From the NCBI RefSeq assembly GCF_027945075.1, contig NZ_CP116034.1, positions 1,240,001 through 1,304,000 on the forward strand: 64,000 bases of DNA, given 5' to 3'. A model generated the notes under the pieces. It was not told the DNA's origin. It saw only the letters and a program-made list of their open reading frames with translations, and ran no database searches. This stretch comes from Chryseobacterium sp. CY350. GTDB lineage: Bacteria > Bacteroidota > Bacteroidia > Flavobacteriales > Weeksellaceae. This document shows, piece after piece, positions 10,462-19,900 of this stretch. A program made the position numbers and the translations under genes. Numbering within the stretch: the stretch's first letter is position 1; each line of letters begins with the position of its first letter.

Positions 10462-11022
10462 TTAATTTTTACCATAATGAATTAAATCTCCAATTTCTCC
10501 TGTTTCAGGATCTAAAACTCTAGTTTCCCATAACTCTCCGTCATAATCAATTGCTATAAAATTGACAATTTTTCCATTATCTAATCTATCCCAACCACAA
10601 CCAGAAAAGCATAATGCTCCTTCGTATCTAGCTATATGAAGAGGAGGATTTTCATCATTTAAAAATTCTATTCTTTTTACAGCTAGTGGAGATTTTAGCG
10701 GAGGAATTTCTAGGATTTTGTGAATGCTTCCATCTAAATTGTAAATAACACTGTTATAAGGAGGCTTATATTTTCCAGTTAATCCTATATAAGTTGCCAC
10801 AATATATTTGAAATCTGTACTAGGACGACCTATAATCCTTGTATTTTTATCATTCTTAGATATTTCCTGTTTATTAAATGTCCACATAATCCCTTCTTCC
10901 AATTTACTATTACGATATTCATTCACTAACCTAGGATCAGCTAATTCTTCTATTTTTATTAAAGTTCCCATTCTAATAGGGATTTTTATATCTCCTTTGA
11001 AAATTTTAAAATTTAATTCCAT
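10462..11022 (-). CDS. Immunity-array protein, unknown family
   Basis: This 186-residue cytoplasmic protein has no signal peptide and no helix long enough for a membrane span. Visible features are an acidic N-terminal half, the phrase YIGLTGKYKPPYNSVIYNLDGS, a Cys-containing block EGALCFSGCGWDRL, and an ending FIAIDYDGELWETRVLDPETG typical of beta-strand repeats. I do not recognise the family. Its place among small AT-rich genes directly behind a toxin-like gene, the lack of export signal, and its size fit an immunity protein, which is inference from context only. Confidence 0.6.
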   Translation of the reverse strand: MELNFKIFKGDIKIPIRMGTLIKIEELADPRLVNEYRNSKLEEGIMWTFNKQEISKNDKNTRIIGRPSTDFKYIVATYIGLTGKYKPPYNSVIYNLDGSIHKILEIPPLKSPLAVKRIEFLNDENPPLHIARYEGALCFSGCGWDRLDNGKIVNFIAIDYDGELWETRVLDPETGEIGDLIHYGKN

Positions 11023-11028
11023 TGCTTT

Positions 11029-11247
11029 TTATTTTAAAATTAAACCTTCAACAGTCTTAGGTTTTAAATACTTCACCCAGCCATCTCGATATTTTTTAAA
11101 AAATCAAGTATTCCTTTTGTTTTCCCAATAGCATAACCTTGAGCAGATGCTATTTGAAAGGCATCAGTAATATTTAAAACCTCACAATAATCAATTGTAT
11201 TATTTTGTTTAAGTTTTTTAATAATTTTTTATTTGCTCCTCAATCAT
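11029..11247 (-). pseudogene. Small gene broken by two homopolymer frameshifts
   Basis: Starting from ATG 11247 the reading gives MIEEQIK, then stops. Removing one base at the T-run 11225-11230 opens a frame with KKLKQNNTIDYCEVLN and ITDAFQIASAQGYAIGKTKG, and adding one base at the T-run 11092-11097 continues it as KKYRDGWVKYLKPKTVEGLI to TAA at 11029. The restored protein would be about 72 residues, helical and basic. Both lesions lie in six-base homopolymers. Either the gene is dead or the sequence has two errors. It sits between two immunity-like genes with 21 and 6 nt gaps, so it probably was another member of that array. Confidence 0.65.
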
Positions 11248-11267
11248 AATGATTATTAATGAAGATT

Positions 11268-11510
11268 TTAATCAAAGATTATTTTTGTACCTATTTTCTT
11301 TTCGCTATCATTTTCGATAAAATTTATAATCTGTTTTTTAATGTCCTCTGATACATTTGTTACCCTTCCAAAAACAGCTAAATCCACATAAAAAGTAGGA
11401 GGCTGAAATATTAATTCTCCTGTAACTTTTATTGAAAGATTTACTGCATTATTGTTATAAAAAATAATGATTTTACCTATTGAAATTATTGAATATGTTA
11501 TTTTCTCCAT
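11268..11510 (-). CDS. Small immunity-array protein
   Basis: This 80-residue protein has no signal peptide. It is predicted mostly beta (TYSIISIGKIIIFYNNNAVNLSI, LIFQPPTFYVDLAVFGRV) with a final amphipathic helix SEDIKKQIINFIENDSEKK. No known motif is seen. It is AT-rich like its neighbours and lies between the CPCC-type protein and a broken small gene. A role as an immunity protein or orphan of an older toxin is inferred from position. It could also be a truncated remnant of a longer gene. Confidence 0.5.
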   Translation of the reverse strand: MEKITYSIISIGKIIIFYNNNAVNLSIKVTGELIFQPPTFYVDLAVFGRVTNVSEDIKKQIINFIENDSEKKIGTKIIFD

Positions 11511-11615
11511 TTAATTTTATCTTGTAAATATTATGGTTAATTTAATTTTTCTAACAAATCTATTTTCAAAATTTAGCCTTTCTACTTTCTTTTTTCTTCT
11601 ATATGTTTCATAATT

Positions 11616-12113
11616 TTATTTATCAAAAATTACCTCAATATTATTTATTTTTTTTTCAAAATCACTTCTATAATTATTTAATGTATCTCCGTTTACGTGA
11701 CTAAATTTATTTATTTCATTAGATTTAGTGCCATCATCTTCCCAGCCACACAATCTACAAATATCATATTCACTGATACTATCTAGGGTAAGATATCCAC
11801 AACAATTACATTTATAAAGTTTTTCATTTTTACCAATAATCTCTATATCAGAATTGAAAAGCAACTTTTCCATATTTATTTTTAAATAAGAGTTAGAAAC
11901 TCCTTTCAACACTATTTCTTTAAAATAATTAATTAAAAATTTTGAAACCGCCTTATCATAAATTGTTTTATACTCTATATTTTCACCTTCATTTTTACCA
12001 CTTCTATAAATATAGTCTGCGCTTAAGATTTGCTTTAAGTTGTCTTGATTCGAGTTTATAATTCTGTGAATTGCTAATTGAGTTTTTGCGTATTCTCTTC
12101 CTATTTTTTTCAT
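11616..12113 (-). CDS. Cysteine-rich CPCC-type protein, probable immunity protein
   Basis: This 165-residue cytoplasmic protein has an all-helical N-terminal half and, at about residues 98-128, a zinc-ribbon-like pattern YKCNCCGYLTL...YDICRLCGWEDDG. This matches the CPCC domain recalled from polymorphic-toxin immunity loci, although the second Cys pair reads CRLC instead of the usual CPVC. Its ATG overlaps the last base of the toxin stop codon (TAATG), so translation of the two is coupled and it is the natural cognate partner of that toxin. Binding of the toxin C-terminus is inference. Confidence 0.7.
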   Translation of the reverse strand: MKKIGREYAKTQLAIHRIINSNQDNLKQILSADYIYRSGKNEGENIEYKTIYDKAVSKFLINYFKEIVLKGVSNSYLKINMEKLLFNSDIEIIGKNEKLYKCNCCGYLTLDSISEYDICRLCGWEDDGTKSNEINKFSHVNGDTLNNYRSDFEKKINNIEVIFDK

Positions 12114-15100
12114 TATTTATAAATTACGTCAGCTTTTGTTAATCCAGTTTCTTTTAACGCTACATCAATAGCATCTGTTAAAGGGTCTTTTGTTGTATAT
12201 TCTGGTAATGCTTTATAAAATGATTTAACTTCTTTATCTTTAGCGTGACCAACCAACATTCGGCTTGTATTTGGGTCATACTTAATTACTTGATTACCAA
12301 TTCTAACTTCTTTAAATTGTGAAGAAGATTCTTTGAGAAAGTTCTCCATTTGTGTATGATATTCATCCATTGTAATATCACCAAATTCTTTTCTATCTAT
12401 TACGTGCTTATTCCAATGCTCACTCAGTTTCCCTTTTTTCCATATACTTTTCCCTTTTTTCCACGAAATATTATCAAAAAATTCAGCTATACTCTGTGCT
12501 GCTTTATTTGAAATTATTTCCCCAGTTTCTTCTAAACCATCTTTTAATCCATCTGCACCTTTTTTAAAGAAGCCAGCTCCCATAGCCATCGAAACAACTG
12601 TAACACCATCTTTACCCATTTCGTGGTAAGTAATATGTCCGGGACTATTAGAATAAGTATTCCATTTATCTTTTATAGCTCCTGTTGCAGCAGTTTTTAT
12701 GCTTTTAAGATTAATATTTTTAACACTATTCCAAAGACCTTCTCTAACCTCTGCTTCTGTAGCTACATCATACCCAAGTTTTACTAATTGAGGATAATCT
12801 GTAATCTCTCCTATTACTCCATCACCAACTCCTGCAAAGGTTGGAGGGATATGGATATTTGCATAATTATAATTTTTATCCTTGTTCCAATAACTCTCTG
12901 GCATTACAGCATTTTCCCAAACACTTTCTCCAAGATCTCCAATAGTATTTAACCATCCTCTGCCATTCATTTTTCTTACCCAGAATTCACCACCATCTTC
13001 AGTTTGCTGTTTTTCTTCGGCAGATTCATTTCCGTCCAAACCACCAAGCTCATTCAGTTTTTCTTCAGAAAGTTGCTTCATCTGCTGTTCGATAGCTGTC
13101 TTCTGTTCAGCAACTTTACTATCTTTTGGAGCCCCAGTTAGCTCTACCTCTACTTCATATTTTCCTGTTTTTTCATTTTTGTAAACTTTTATCTTGAAGT
13201 CTTTTCCATCTTTTGTGCCGCCTACAGTATCTACTAGTGATCTTCCATCTCCTTTTATCTTATTTTTTCCTTTTGTTTTTGTAGGTATGCCAGAATCACT
13301 ACAAGTACTCGCAGAAAAGTCAATAGATTCTACTATATCTGTTGGAATAAAGGAACTAAAATAATTAGTGTACACAAATTTATTTGCTGTAATAGGTATG
13401 AAATCAAAGCTTTTTATTTTGATAAAATTTACAAAATGTGGTTCAGAGGCTTTAGCTGTGTAATTTAAGAATACAATATCTTTTTTTGCTTTAGACTGAT
13501 TTCCTATTTCGTATTTCTGATTTTGATATTGATTATTTACAACCAGATAATATCCTTCGAAAATATGACCTCCACTACTAAAAGAATATTTCGGCGCATA
13601 ATATTTTTCATTTTCGGTAAACCCATATAATGCCCCATTTGGAAAATCTCCTTGTCCATTATTTTTAACATCTATATTGATACAAAATTGATGAATTTTT
13701 GCACCTTTTGGAAGCTGTAATATTTTCCCATCTAGAGTCACAAAATTAGATAATTCATCTAAAATAAATGTTGCTCCTTCAACACTTTCACCACTACTTT
13801 GCCCTTGGAATGTATACAGTTTAAACGCAGGGTTGTTTATTTGCTTCCAATCCAAATGAGACAATTCCTCTCCCGTGCTGTAATCCATCAATAAAGGAGT
13901 TGCACTTTGCGTAGTTCCGTAGGCTTTCCAAGGGTGTTCCAGTTTAAACACACCGTGTCCCAGTTCGTGCGCTCCTGTTTTATCTTGTGCGTTGATGTAC
14001 ACATAGCCAAACTGTCCGTTCAGACGCATATAGCCTTTTTGTCCGGTAGAAGATTTCTTATCGGTTACAAACAATACATACCTTGCATCTGTACCTTTAT
14101 AAAGCGCATTGATCTGTTGCTGTTGAGGACTGTAGGTACTCATCAAATCAGCATCTTCGCTGTTGATTGTATCCCCATTCACAACGCTGTTAATGTCTAA
14201 AACAGATTCTTTCTTAACATTAAATTGAACTCCAATTTTTTTGTAAATCTGGTTCAACTCATCGCCTTGCGATTGCAATTTAGATTGCGAACTAGCATCC
14301 AATGGTACTAAACTTACATCAATCGTTTTCGGGCTTAGGTGTACCAATCTGAAACTGCTGATTACTTTCTGTTTTGAAGTGCTGTCTTTCGGCATTAATA
14401 CCGCAATCACTTCCTCTTCAGCGTAATCAAATGCACCAATTAATTTTAACTGATAGTTTCTTTCTGTATCGGTTTTATTACTTTCTGTTGCTTCAATTGC
14501 TTTACCGATGCTTAATGTTTTGAAGATGATGGTCGCATCTTTCAAGGTAGGGTCGGTAATGCTTACTTTGGCATCAAAGAGTTCAGTTTTTTTATTGACT
14601 GTTGCTTTGAAAGGAACATAAACAGTATTATTCTCCGAATCTTTTACAGAAGGATATTTGTCTTTTGGCAGTTTGGTTTTCTCTGCTGTATCATAGGCAA
14701 ATTGTCCATTGGCATTTTCCTTCCATTCTATTTTAATACCTTTTGCAGTATATTGGTTTATGGTAGCATTGCTTCCACTTCCTGTTACGCCATCGGTATT
14801 GGTAGAAGTAGATGCTCCACCTTGAGCAACTGTTCCTCCTTGTGTTACAGTTCCGTTTTCATCAACTGTCCAGATATTTCCGTCAGGGTCTGTAAAGGTG
14901 TAATCTTTTCCTCCCGGATATTCTGTTGTGCTTCCGGTTCCACCATTGCCATCGCTTCCTGTAATGGTAATTTTTCCCGGTGGTGGTGTTGCAGAATAAG
15001 TAATATTACCAATTGGGAAATTAACAAAAACGTCTTTCACGCCAGCATCACCAAATGTTTCCCCAATTCCTGCAGATGCATAATTTACCGCAGTTTCATT

Positions 15101-15427
15101 CGGATCGTACGTGGTTTCAATAATACCTTCAATTAATTTCTTGTCGGTATTAAGCATAATATTATTGAAGCTTACTTTCACCTTGTTATCGGCTAAATAA
15201 GGAACTACAATATAACCTATACCACTATAGATGCCATTACTTCCTTGCGCAGAAAGTACCGTAACAGGAAAATCTCCTGCGGTAAATACTTCGTTAACGC
15301 CCAACATTGTCTGTAAAGGATTCTTGTTGGCAATGTCGTACTTAGGATAAATTTTTGCAGGTAGATTTTGAGCAAAACTGAAAGTAATGCTTAGGAATAA
15401 AAATAATATGGAAATAAATTTTTTCAA
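12113..15427 (-). CDS. Polymorphic-toxin-like secreted protein with HELGH metalloprotease motif
   Basis: This 1104-residue protein has signal peptide MKKFISILFLFLSITFSFAQ. Residues 31-120 repeat, without gaps, a block found at 431-520 of the TANFOR-type carrier upstream. Residues 145-225 are a Gly/Thr/Ser-rich linker. Residues 448-530 look like a zinc protease: HELGHGVFKLEH (His487, Glu488, His491, third His498) followed by a Met-turn-like LLMDYS at 512-517. Residues 864-950 (VGDGVIGEITDYPQLVKL, EVREGLWNSVKNI) resemble the pre-toxin region of Bacteroidota polymorphic toxins. The end (about 985-1104) with HWNKHV, EFGDITMDEY and IKYDP resembles nuclease-type toxin tips, though I cannot fix the family. 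No T9SS tail is present. An immunity-like gene overlaps its stop. Confidence 0.75.
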   Translation of the reverse strand: MKKFISILFLFLSITFSFAQNLPAKIYPKYDIANKNPLQTMLGVNEVFTAGDFPVTVLSAQGSNGIYSGIGYIVVPYLADNKVKVSFNNIMLNTDKKLIEGIIETTYDPNETAVNYASAGIGETFGDAGVKDVFVNFPIGNITYSATPPPGKITITGSDGNGGTGSTTEYPGGKDYTFTDPDGNIWTVDENGTVTQGGTVAQGGASTSTNTDGVTGSGSNATINQYTAKGIKIEWKENANGQFAYDTAEKTKLPKDKYPSVKDSENNTVYVPFKATVNKKTELFDAKVSITDPTLKDATIIFKTLSIGKAIEATESNKTDTERNYQLKLIGAFDYAEEEVIAVLMPKDSTSKQKVISSFRLVHLSPKTIDVSLVPLDASSQSKLQSQGDELNQIYKKIGVQFNVKKESVLDINSVVNGDTINSEDADLMSTYSPQQQQINALYKGTDARYVLFVTDKKSSTGQKGYMRLNGQFGYVYINAQDKTGAHELGHGVFKLEHPWKAYGTTQSATPLLMDYSTGEELSHLDWKQINNPAFKLYTFQGQSSGESVEGATFILDELSNFVTLDGKILQLPKGAKIHQFCINIDVKNNGQGDFPNGALYGFTENEKYYAPKYSFSSGGHIFEGYYLVVNNQYQNQKYEIGNQSKAKKDIVFLNYTAKASEPHFVNFIKIKSFDFIPITANKFVYTNYFSSFIPTDIVESIDFSASTCSDSGIPTKTKGKNKIKGDGRSLVDTVGGTKDGKDFKIKVYKNEKTGKYEVEVELTGAPKDSKVAEQKTAIEQQMKQLSEEKLNELGGLDGNESAEEKQQTEDGGEFWVRKMNGRGWLNTIGDLGESVWENAVMPESYWNKDKNYNYANIHIPPTFAGVGDGVIGEITDYPQLVKLGYDVATEAEVREGLWNSVKNINLKSIKTAATGAIKDKWNTYSNSPGHITYHEMGKDGVTVVSMAMGAGFFKKGADGLKDGLEETGEIISNKAAQSIAEFFDNISWKKGKSIWKKGKLSEHWNKHVIDRKEFGDITMDEYHTQMENFLKESSSQFKEVRIGNQVIKYDPNTSRMLVGHAKDKEVKSFYKALPEYTTKDPLTDAIDVALKETGLTKADVIYK
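13955..13969 (-). other. Codons of the HELGH zinc-binding motif
   Basis: These bases encode His487-Glu-Leu-Gly-His491 of the toxin-like protein. The third ligand candidate is His498, one residue later than in the classic HExxHxxGxxH metzincin signature, and LLMDYS about 15 residues on could be the Met-turn. Activity might mature the secreted protein or act on a target, which is inference. Confidence 0.6.
15068..15337 (-). repeat. Shared 90-codon block, copy in toxin-like gene
   Basis: Residues 31-120 of the 1104-residue protein align without gaps with residues 431-520 of the carrier. Roughly 65 of 90 positions match by eye, including FTAGDFPVTV, GSNGIYSG, GYIVVPYLA and LIEGIIET. In this copy the block starts directly after the signal peptide. 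Confidence 0.9.
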
Positions 15428-15431
15428 AAAT

Positions 15432-16490
15432 TTATTTTATTACAATTCTCTTTTTTTCTTTTAAAATGTAATCATTATTTTTTTCTTTCATTTGACTAAA
15501 AATATCAGTTAATTTTGAATTATCTATAATTTGATTATTTACCATTTGAAATATTTTTGTTTCTTTTGCTTTAGTTTCAGTATTTTCTAAATCATAGGAG
15601 AAAATATAATTTTCATTGTTCTCTAAATTAAATTTGTAATAATAATTTGGGATAATAATTTCCTTTTCTTTTTTAGAATTTTCCGCAAAACTGATTAAGG
15701 AATTTAAATTATTGTCAGTATAATTACTGTTTTCATTAGGAAAAAAATAACAATAAGATTGTTTGGAAAGAGGAACAATCCCTTTTACAATATCTAATTT
15801 AATATCATTTTTCTTATTTGCTTTTTCGTAAGATGATTTTTTATAATTCCCACTAAAAAGAATTTGAGAAAAAGAATTAATGAAATTATTGTAATTGAAA
15901 TTATTTTGTACCCAAGAATTATTTATTGCATTAGATAATTCTTTTTCACCTTCTTGACTGTAATTTCCAAATACTTTGGATAAATCGTTTGTTGAGAAGA
16001 ATGTAAAAATAAAATTTGCATCTTGTAGTAAAGTATTATCAGAAAATTGCCATCTCTCTTTATTTTTCTCCATAATTATAGATATTGATTTCGGCGTTTT
16101 ATCTCCGAGCATATTCATTTTTAATATACAATAGTCAATATTATTGTAACGAATAAACAATTTGCATAATAATTCTAAAGAGTTGCCCTTCTGGTTTAAT
16201 CTATCAAACTGTTCTTGACTCCAATTCATTTTTTTTCCATAGTTCAAAGAAAGCCAGTCGTTATTTTTAACAGAATATTGCGATTTCATCAAATCTTCTA
16301 CATTTTCATTTTTGACATCTAGGATAGATGAATATTTTGTATCAATTTTATAATCTTGATATGTTGAAAATTCTAGTAACTGTATTGCATATCCTATATT
16401 ATTCACCCCATTGCATATCCCATCCATTTTTTGGGAATATATACTAATGTTGAATATTGAAATACATAAAATGATTATTGTTTTTTTCAT
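15432..16490 (-). CDS. Secreted protein of unknown function in toxin cluster
   Basis: This 352-residue protein has signal peptide MKKTIIILCISIFNISIYSQ and no recognised domain. It is Asn-, Lys- and Ser-rich and strongly AT-rich, like the immunity-like genes and unlike the larger neighbours. Notable stretches are DGICNGVNNIGYAIQLLEFS near the N-terminus and repeated NNFNYNNFINSF. It sits 4 nt upstream of the toxin-like gene and 4 nt downstream of a two-helix membrane protein gene. Exported proteins beside polymorphic toxins can be periplasmic immunity proteins or accessory factors, but nothing in the sequence decides this. Confidence 0.6.
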   Translation of the reverse strand: MKKTIIILCISIFNISIYSQKMDGICNGVNNIGYAIQLLEFSTYQDYKIDTKYSSILDVKNENVEDLMKSQYSVKNNDWLSLNYGKKMNWSQEQFDRLNQKGNSLELLCKLFIRYNNIDYCILKMNMLGDKTPKSISIIMEKNKERWQFSDNTLLQDANFIFTFFSTNDLSKVFGNYSQEGEKELSNAINNSWVQNNFNYNNFINSFSQILFSGNYKKSSYEKANKKNDIKLDIVKGIVPLSKQSYCYFFPNENSNYTDNNLNSLISFAENSKKEKEIIIPNYYYKFNLENNENYIFSYDLENTETKAKETKIFQMVNNQIIDNSKLTDIFSQMKEKNNDYILKEKKRIVIK

Positions 16491-16494
16491 TTTT

Positions 16495-16923
16495 TTATTT
16501 TTTTATTTTTTTAAAAATTATTCGCATTACTATAATTAAAATCACCAAGCAAAGTATAAATGAAAGTAAATCTAAAAAATCATAATCAGATTGGATTTTT
16601 TCACCATTTACAGATAATATTTTTATACTTCTATCACTAACAAGCCTGCCTTTGATTTGGGCTTTAATAATGAAATCATATTTTAAATGATTTGATGACA
16701 ACAAAGTATCTCTGCTTTTCGTTAAAATTTTGTACTGAAATTCAGAATATCCTCTTGTTTGAGAAGAAGAACTATATTCTGTTTTCCTATCAATAATAAC
16801 TCCGTCTACATAATGTTTGTAATATCTCACATTACTATAAGTTATTGAAAATAAATATGCTGCAATGCTCAAAATTATAATGCTCAATAATGAGACATAT
16901 ATGGTATTAATAATTCTATTCAA
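16495..16923 (-). CDS. Two-helix membrane protein in toxin cluster
   Basis: This 142-residue protein has one membrane helix at about 8-28 (TIYVSLLSIIILSIAAYLF) and one at about 116-136 (LSFILCLVILIIVMRIIF), with an extracytoplasmic beta-rich domain between them containing VDGVIIDRKTEYSSSS and FQYKILTKSRDTLLSS. The layout is like DUF3592-type proteins, though I am not certain of that. Its start overlaps the end of the carrier gene by 8 nt, so the two are translationally coupled. A membrane immunity protein for the carrier C-terminus is a reasonable hypothesis. Confidence 0.6.
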   Translation of the reverse strand: MNRIINTIYVSLLSIIILSIAAYLFSITYSNVRYYKHYVDGVIIDRKTEYSSSSQTRGYSEFQYKILTKSRDTLLSSNHLKYDFIIKAQIKGRLVSDRSIKILSVNGEKIQSDYDFLDLLSFILCLVILIIVMRIIFKKIKK

Positions 16924-19900
16924 GGTATATATCTTTATTTTTTAAATCAAAAATTAATTTTTTTGAACTTTCCCAACTTGTATCAAAAAGCAAATAATTA
17001 ATTGGACCAAAGTTTTGTTTCCCTCCAAAAATCCAACCATCAAGGTATCCTTCAACAGTTAGATATGTATTTCCTAAAAAGAAATAGGAACTAACTTTGG
17101 AATAATTACTATTATATGGATATACAGTTTTTAAACCAGCAGCAATATTTAAATTCGCATCTAGAAAAACGTAATTGTCAAATTCTGGATTTGTTTCAAA
17201 TCCACCGCTAAAAGTTAAGGACATTCCTCCTGAAATTTCTGGCTCAGATTTGACTGTTTGTGATTCATTTTTAGTTTTAAGTTTATACTTAAAATCAATA
17301 TTTGACCCTAAACTTGCTTTTAAATATAAATCACCCAAAGAAAAAGAAGACCATCCAATACTTTTAGAACATTTCAATGAAGCGATATCGGCAGACTTTA
17401 GTTGTATTGTTGTTTCAAAAATATTGAATAATTCTCTAGAGTTTGGGTCTTCTTCATTAGAGGTTCCTAAATTAAAAACAGCTTTTTGAACCCCTTTCAA
17501 AGCATCAAAATTTTTCATTATATTAATTTCACAAGGAAGAATTTTCCCAAACTTTGCACTATAGGAATTGAATTCTTGGAGAAAAGTTATTATTCTACTC
17601 ATTTTTTGAAAAAGGTCAACATTCGTTTCTATTCTATCTTCCCATTTAATATTTGCACTTTTTGTGGTTTTATCTGGCGTTCCAGCAGTAACAGAAACAT
17701 TTAAACCTTTTTCCTTTACAGAATAATCATTGATAATTATTTTTCCTTTGCCTTCAGAATAAACATCACTATTTAGCTTCCAAATAATATTCTCTTGTTT
17801 TATTTCATTTTCCGCAATACTTACATCTGTAGTAAATTTAAAATCAGTTTTCTTAATATCAGTAACTCCTTTCTTATTTATATAATAAAGCGTTTCTCCA
17901 TTTTTAGCAATTCTATTAGCATTTTCAGAGATAGAAAAATCCTTGATTTTAAATTTTTTCTCATTAAGTAAAATGTCTAAAAATACTTTAGGTTTACCAT
18001 TAAGTTCATTCGCTGTTGCACCAATTTTTACTTTTTGTACAGGATAATCCAAATTCCAATCCTTTATCAGATTGATACCTGGAATGGTATTATTTACACT
18101 TGGTTGCTTTTGATTAGGCAAAGACCAAGCTATTTTAGTTTTGTTATCAATGTCCTTGCCTACAATTTCAAATGTACCTTTCAAATCTCTTTTGTATGGT
18201 ATCGTAATAGAAGAAGCATCTTTATAAGATTTATTTTTATATTTTATTGCATAGCCTACTTCTGTATTATTGTTGGAACTGCCATTATTTTCTCCATCAT
18301 TGCCATCATTATTATTTCCGTTATCATTATTCCCTGTATTTCCATTATTATTTCCGTCGTTATTGTCTCCATTATCATTGTTATTTCCATCATTGTTTCC
18401 ATTATTGCCAGTATTATTACCATCTCCATTATTATTCCCATTGTCTCCGTTATTATTCCCCTCCCCATTGTTTCCAGTATTACCATTATTGTTATTGCCA
18501 TTATTATCAGTATTGCCTCCATCATTCAGTCCGTTTCCGTTAGAAGCATAATGTACTGCACTTTCATTCGGGTCGTAAGACGTTTCGATAATCCCTTCAA
18601 TCAATGTTTTATCGGTATTTATAGAGATATTTTCGAAATTTACAACAATCTTAGTGTTAGCTAAATAAGGGACAACAATATATCCATTGCCGGAATAAAT
18701 CCCATTACTACCCTCGGAAGAAATTACCGTAACAGGAAAGTCTCCCGCAGTAAAAGTCTCACCAGGATTTAAAAATTCTTGGTAAAGATTTTTGTTGGCA
18801 ATATCAATTGCAGGCATTATCCCGCATTGATAGTTATTATCTACATCATTGGCATTGGTCGTAAAATATTGTATTGCGCTGTAAGAGTACGCATTTCCCG
18901 AAGTATTCCCATCTGTATTACCACAAACAGAACCTACACGGTATTCGTATTCCGTAAGGTCTTCCAAACCTGTAAGAGTTGCCGGAGATTGGTAACTTTG
19001 CTGGGTCATCCATTCTGTATTGCTGTTCTTTTTACGGTATTGTACGTTGTACAAGCCTGCAGGCTGCCCACCGAGACTCCAACTGATCTCAACTCTTCCT
19101 CTGCCCACATTTTTTGCCATCAGAAGCGTAGGAACAGTACAGTTTTCTACATAATCAAAATAATAAATCTCAGAAAATCCATTGTTTTTATAAACACCAT
19201 TATCTTCTGTCGGGTTGGCTCCCAAAACAGGATTTCCGCTTTTGGCTTGTACCTGCCAAGTATATCTTTTTCCGGGAATGAGTTGGGTTTTATCCAAGCC
19301 GTAATATAATGTGGGTGCATAAGTTTCTTCCTGCCAAAGTGGTGGTGAAGATAAAAACCCTGAAATTGGAGATTGTCCGGTATCCCACAATTCTTTTAGG
19401 GTGAAAATGTATTTTGTATTAGGAGCGATCTGTCTCGGCATCCACTGAAATACGATTCCGCTTCCTCCAGCATACGGAGACATTGCCTGTACTTTTTCTG
19501 CATTTTGGGGAAGATTAAGCATTGGTGGATCGTACTGTGTAAGGAACACCGTTGCACAGGTCTTGGACGAAAGATTGTTTTTGGTGTAATAATCATACGC
19601 CTGAAAACAGAACTGATACACGCCATCCGATAAAGGCTGGGCGTATTGCAAGGCATTGATTCCTCCTAAATTCTGTAATTCAAATAAAGCTCTTAAATCT
19701 ACATTGGTAAGCGTAACATTACTTCCAGGATAGAGCATAAAAGGATTAAGTCCTAAGATAAAATCATTGCTCCGAGCAAAAGGAACGGCATTTAATCCTG
19801 CTTCCAGAGTGAACTTGATGCCGGTTTGGTGTTGCGGCTCCATCAAATCGGTCATCAAGACCTGCAATTGTAATTTGTTGTCCGTCGAAGTAGCGTAGTC

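Noticed and set aside
18035..18664. Long + strand frames rich in Ile, His, Tyr and Leu/Pro opposite the carrier linker
   Set aside because: They are mirror readings of the Asn/Gly/Asp codon repeats. The minus-strand carrier frame explains them fully.
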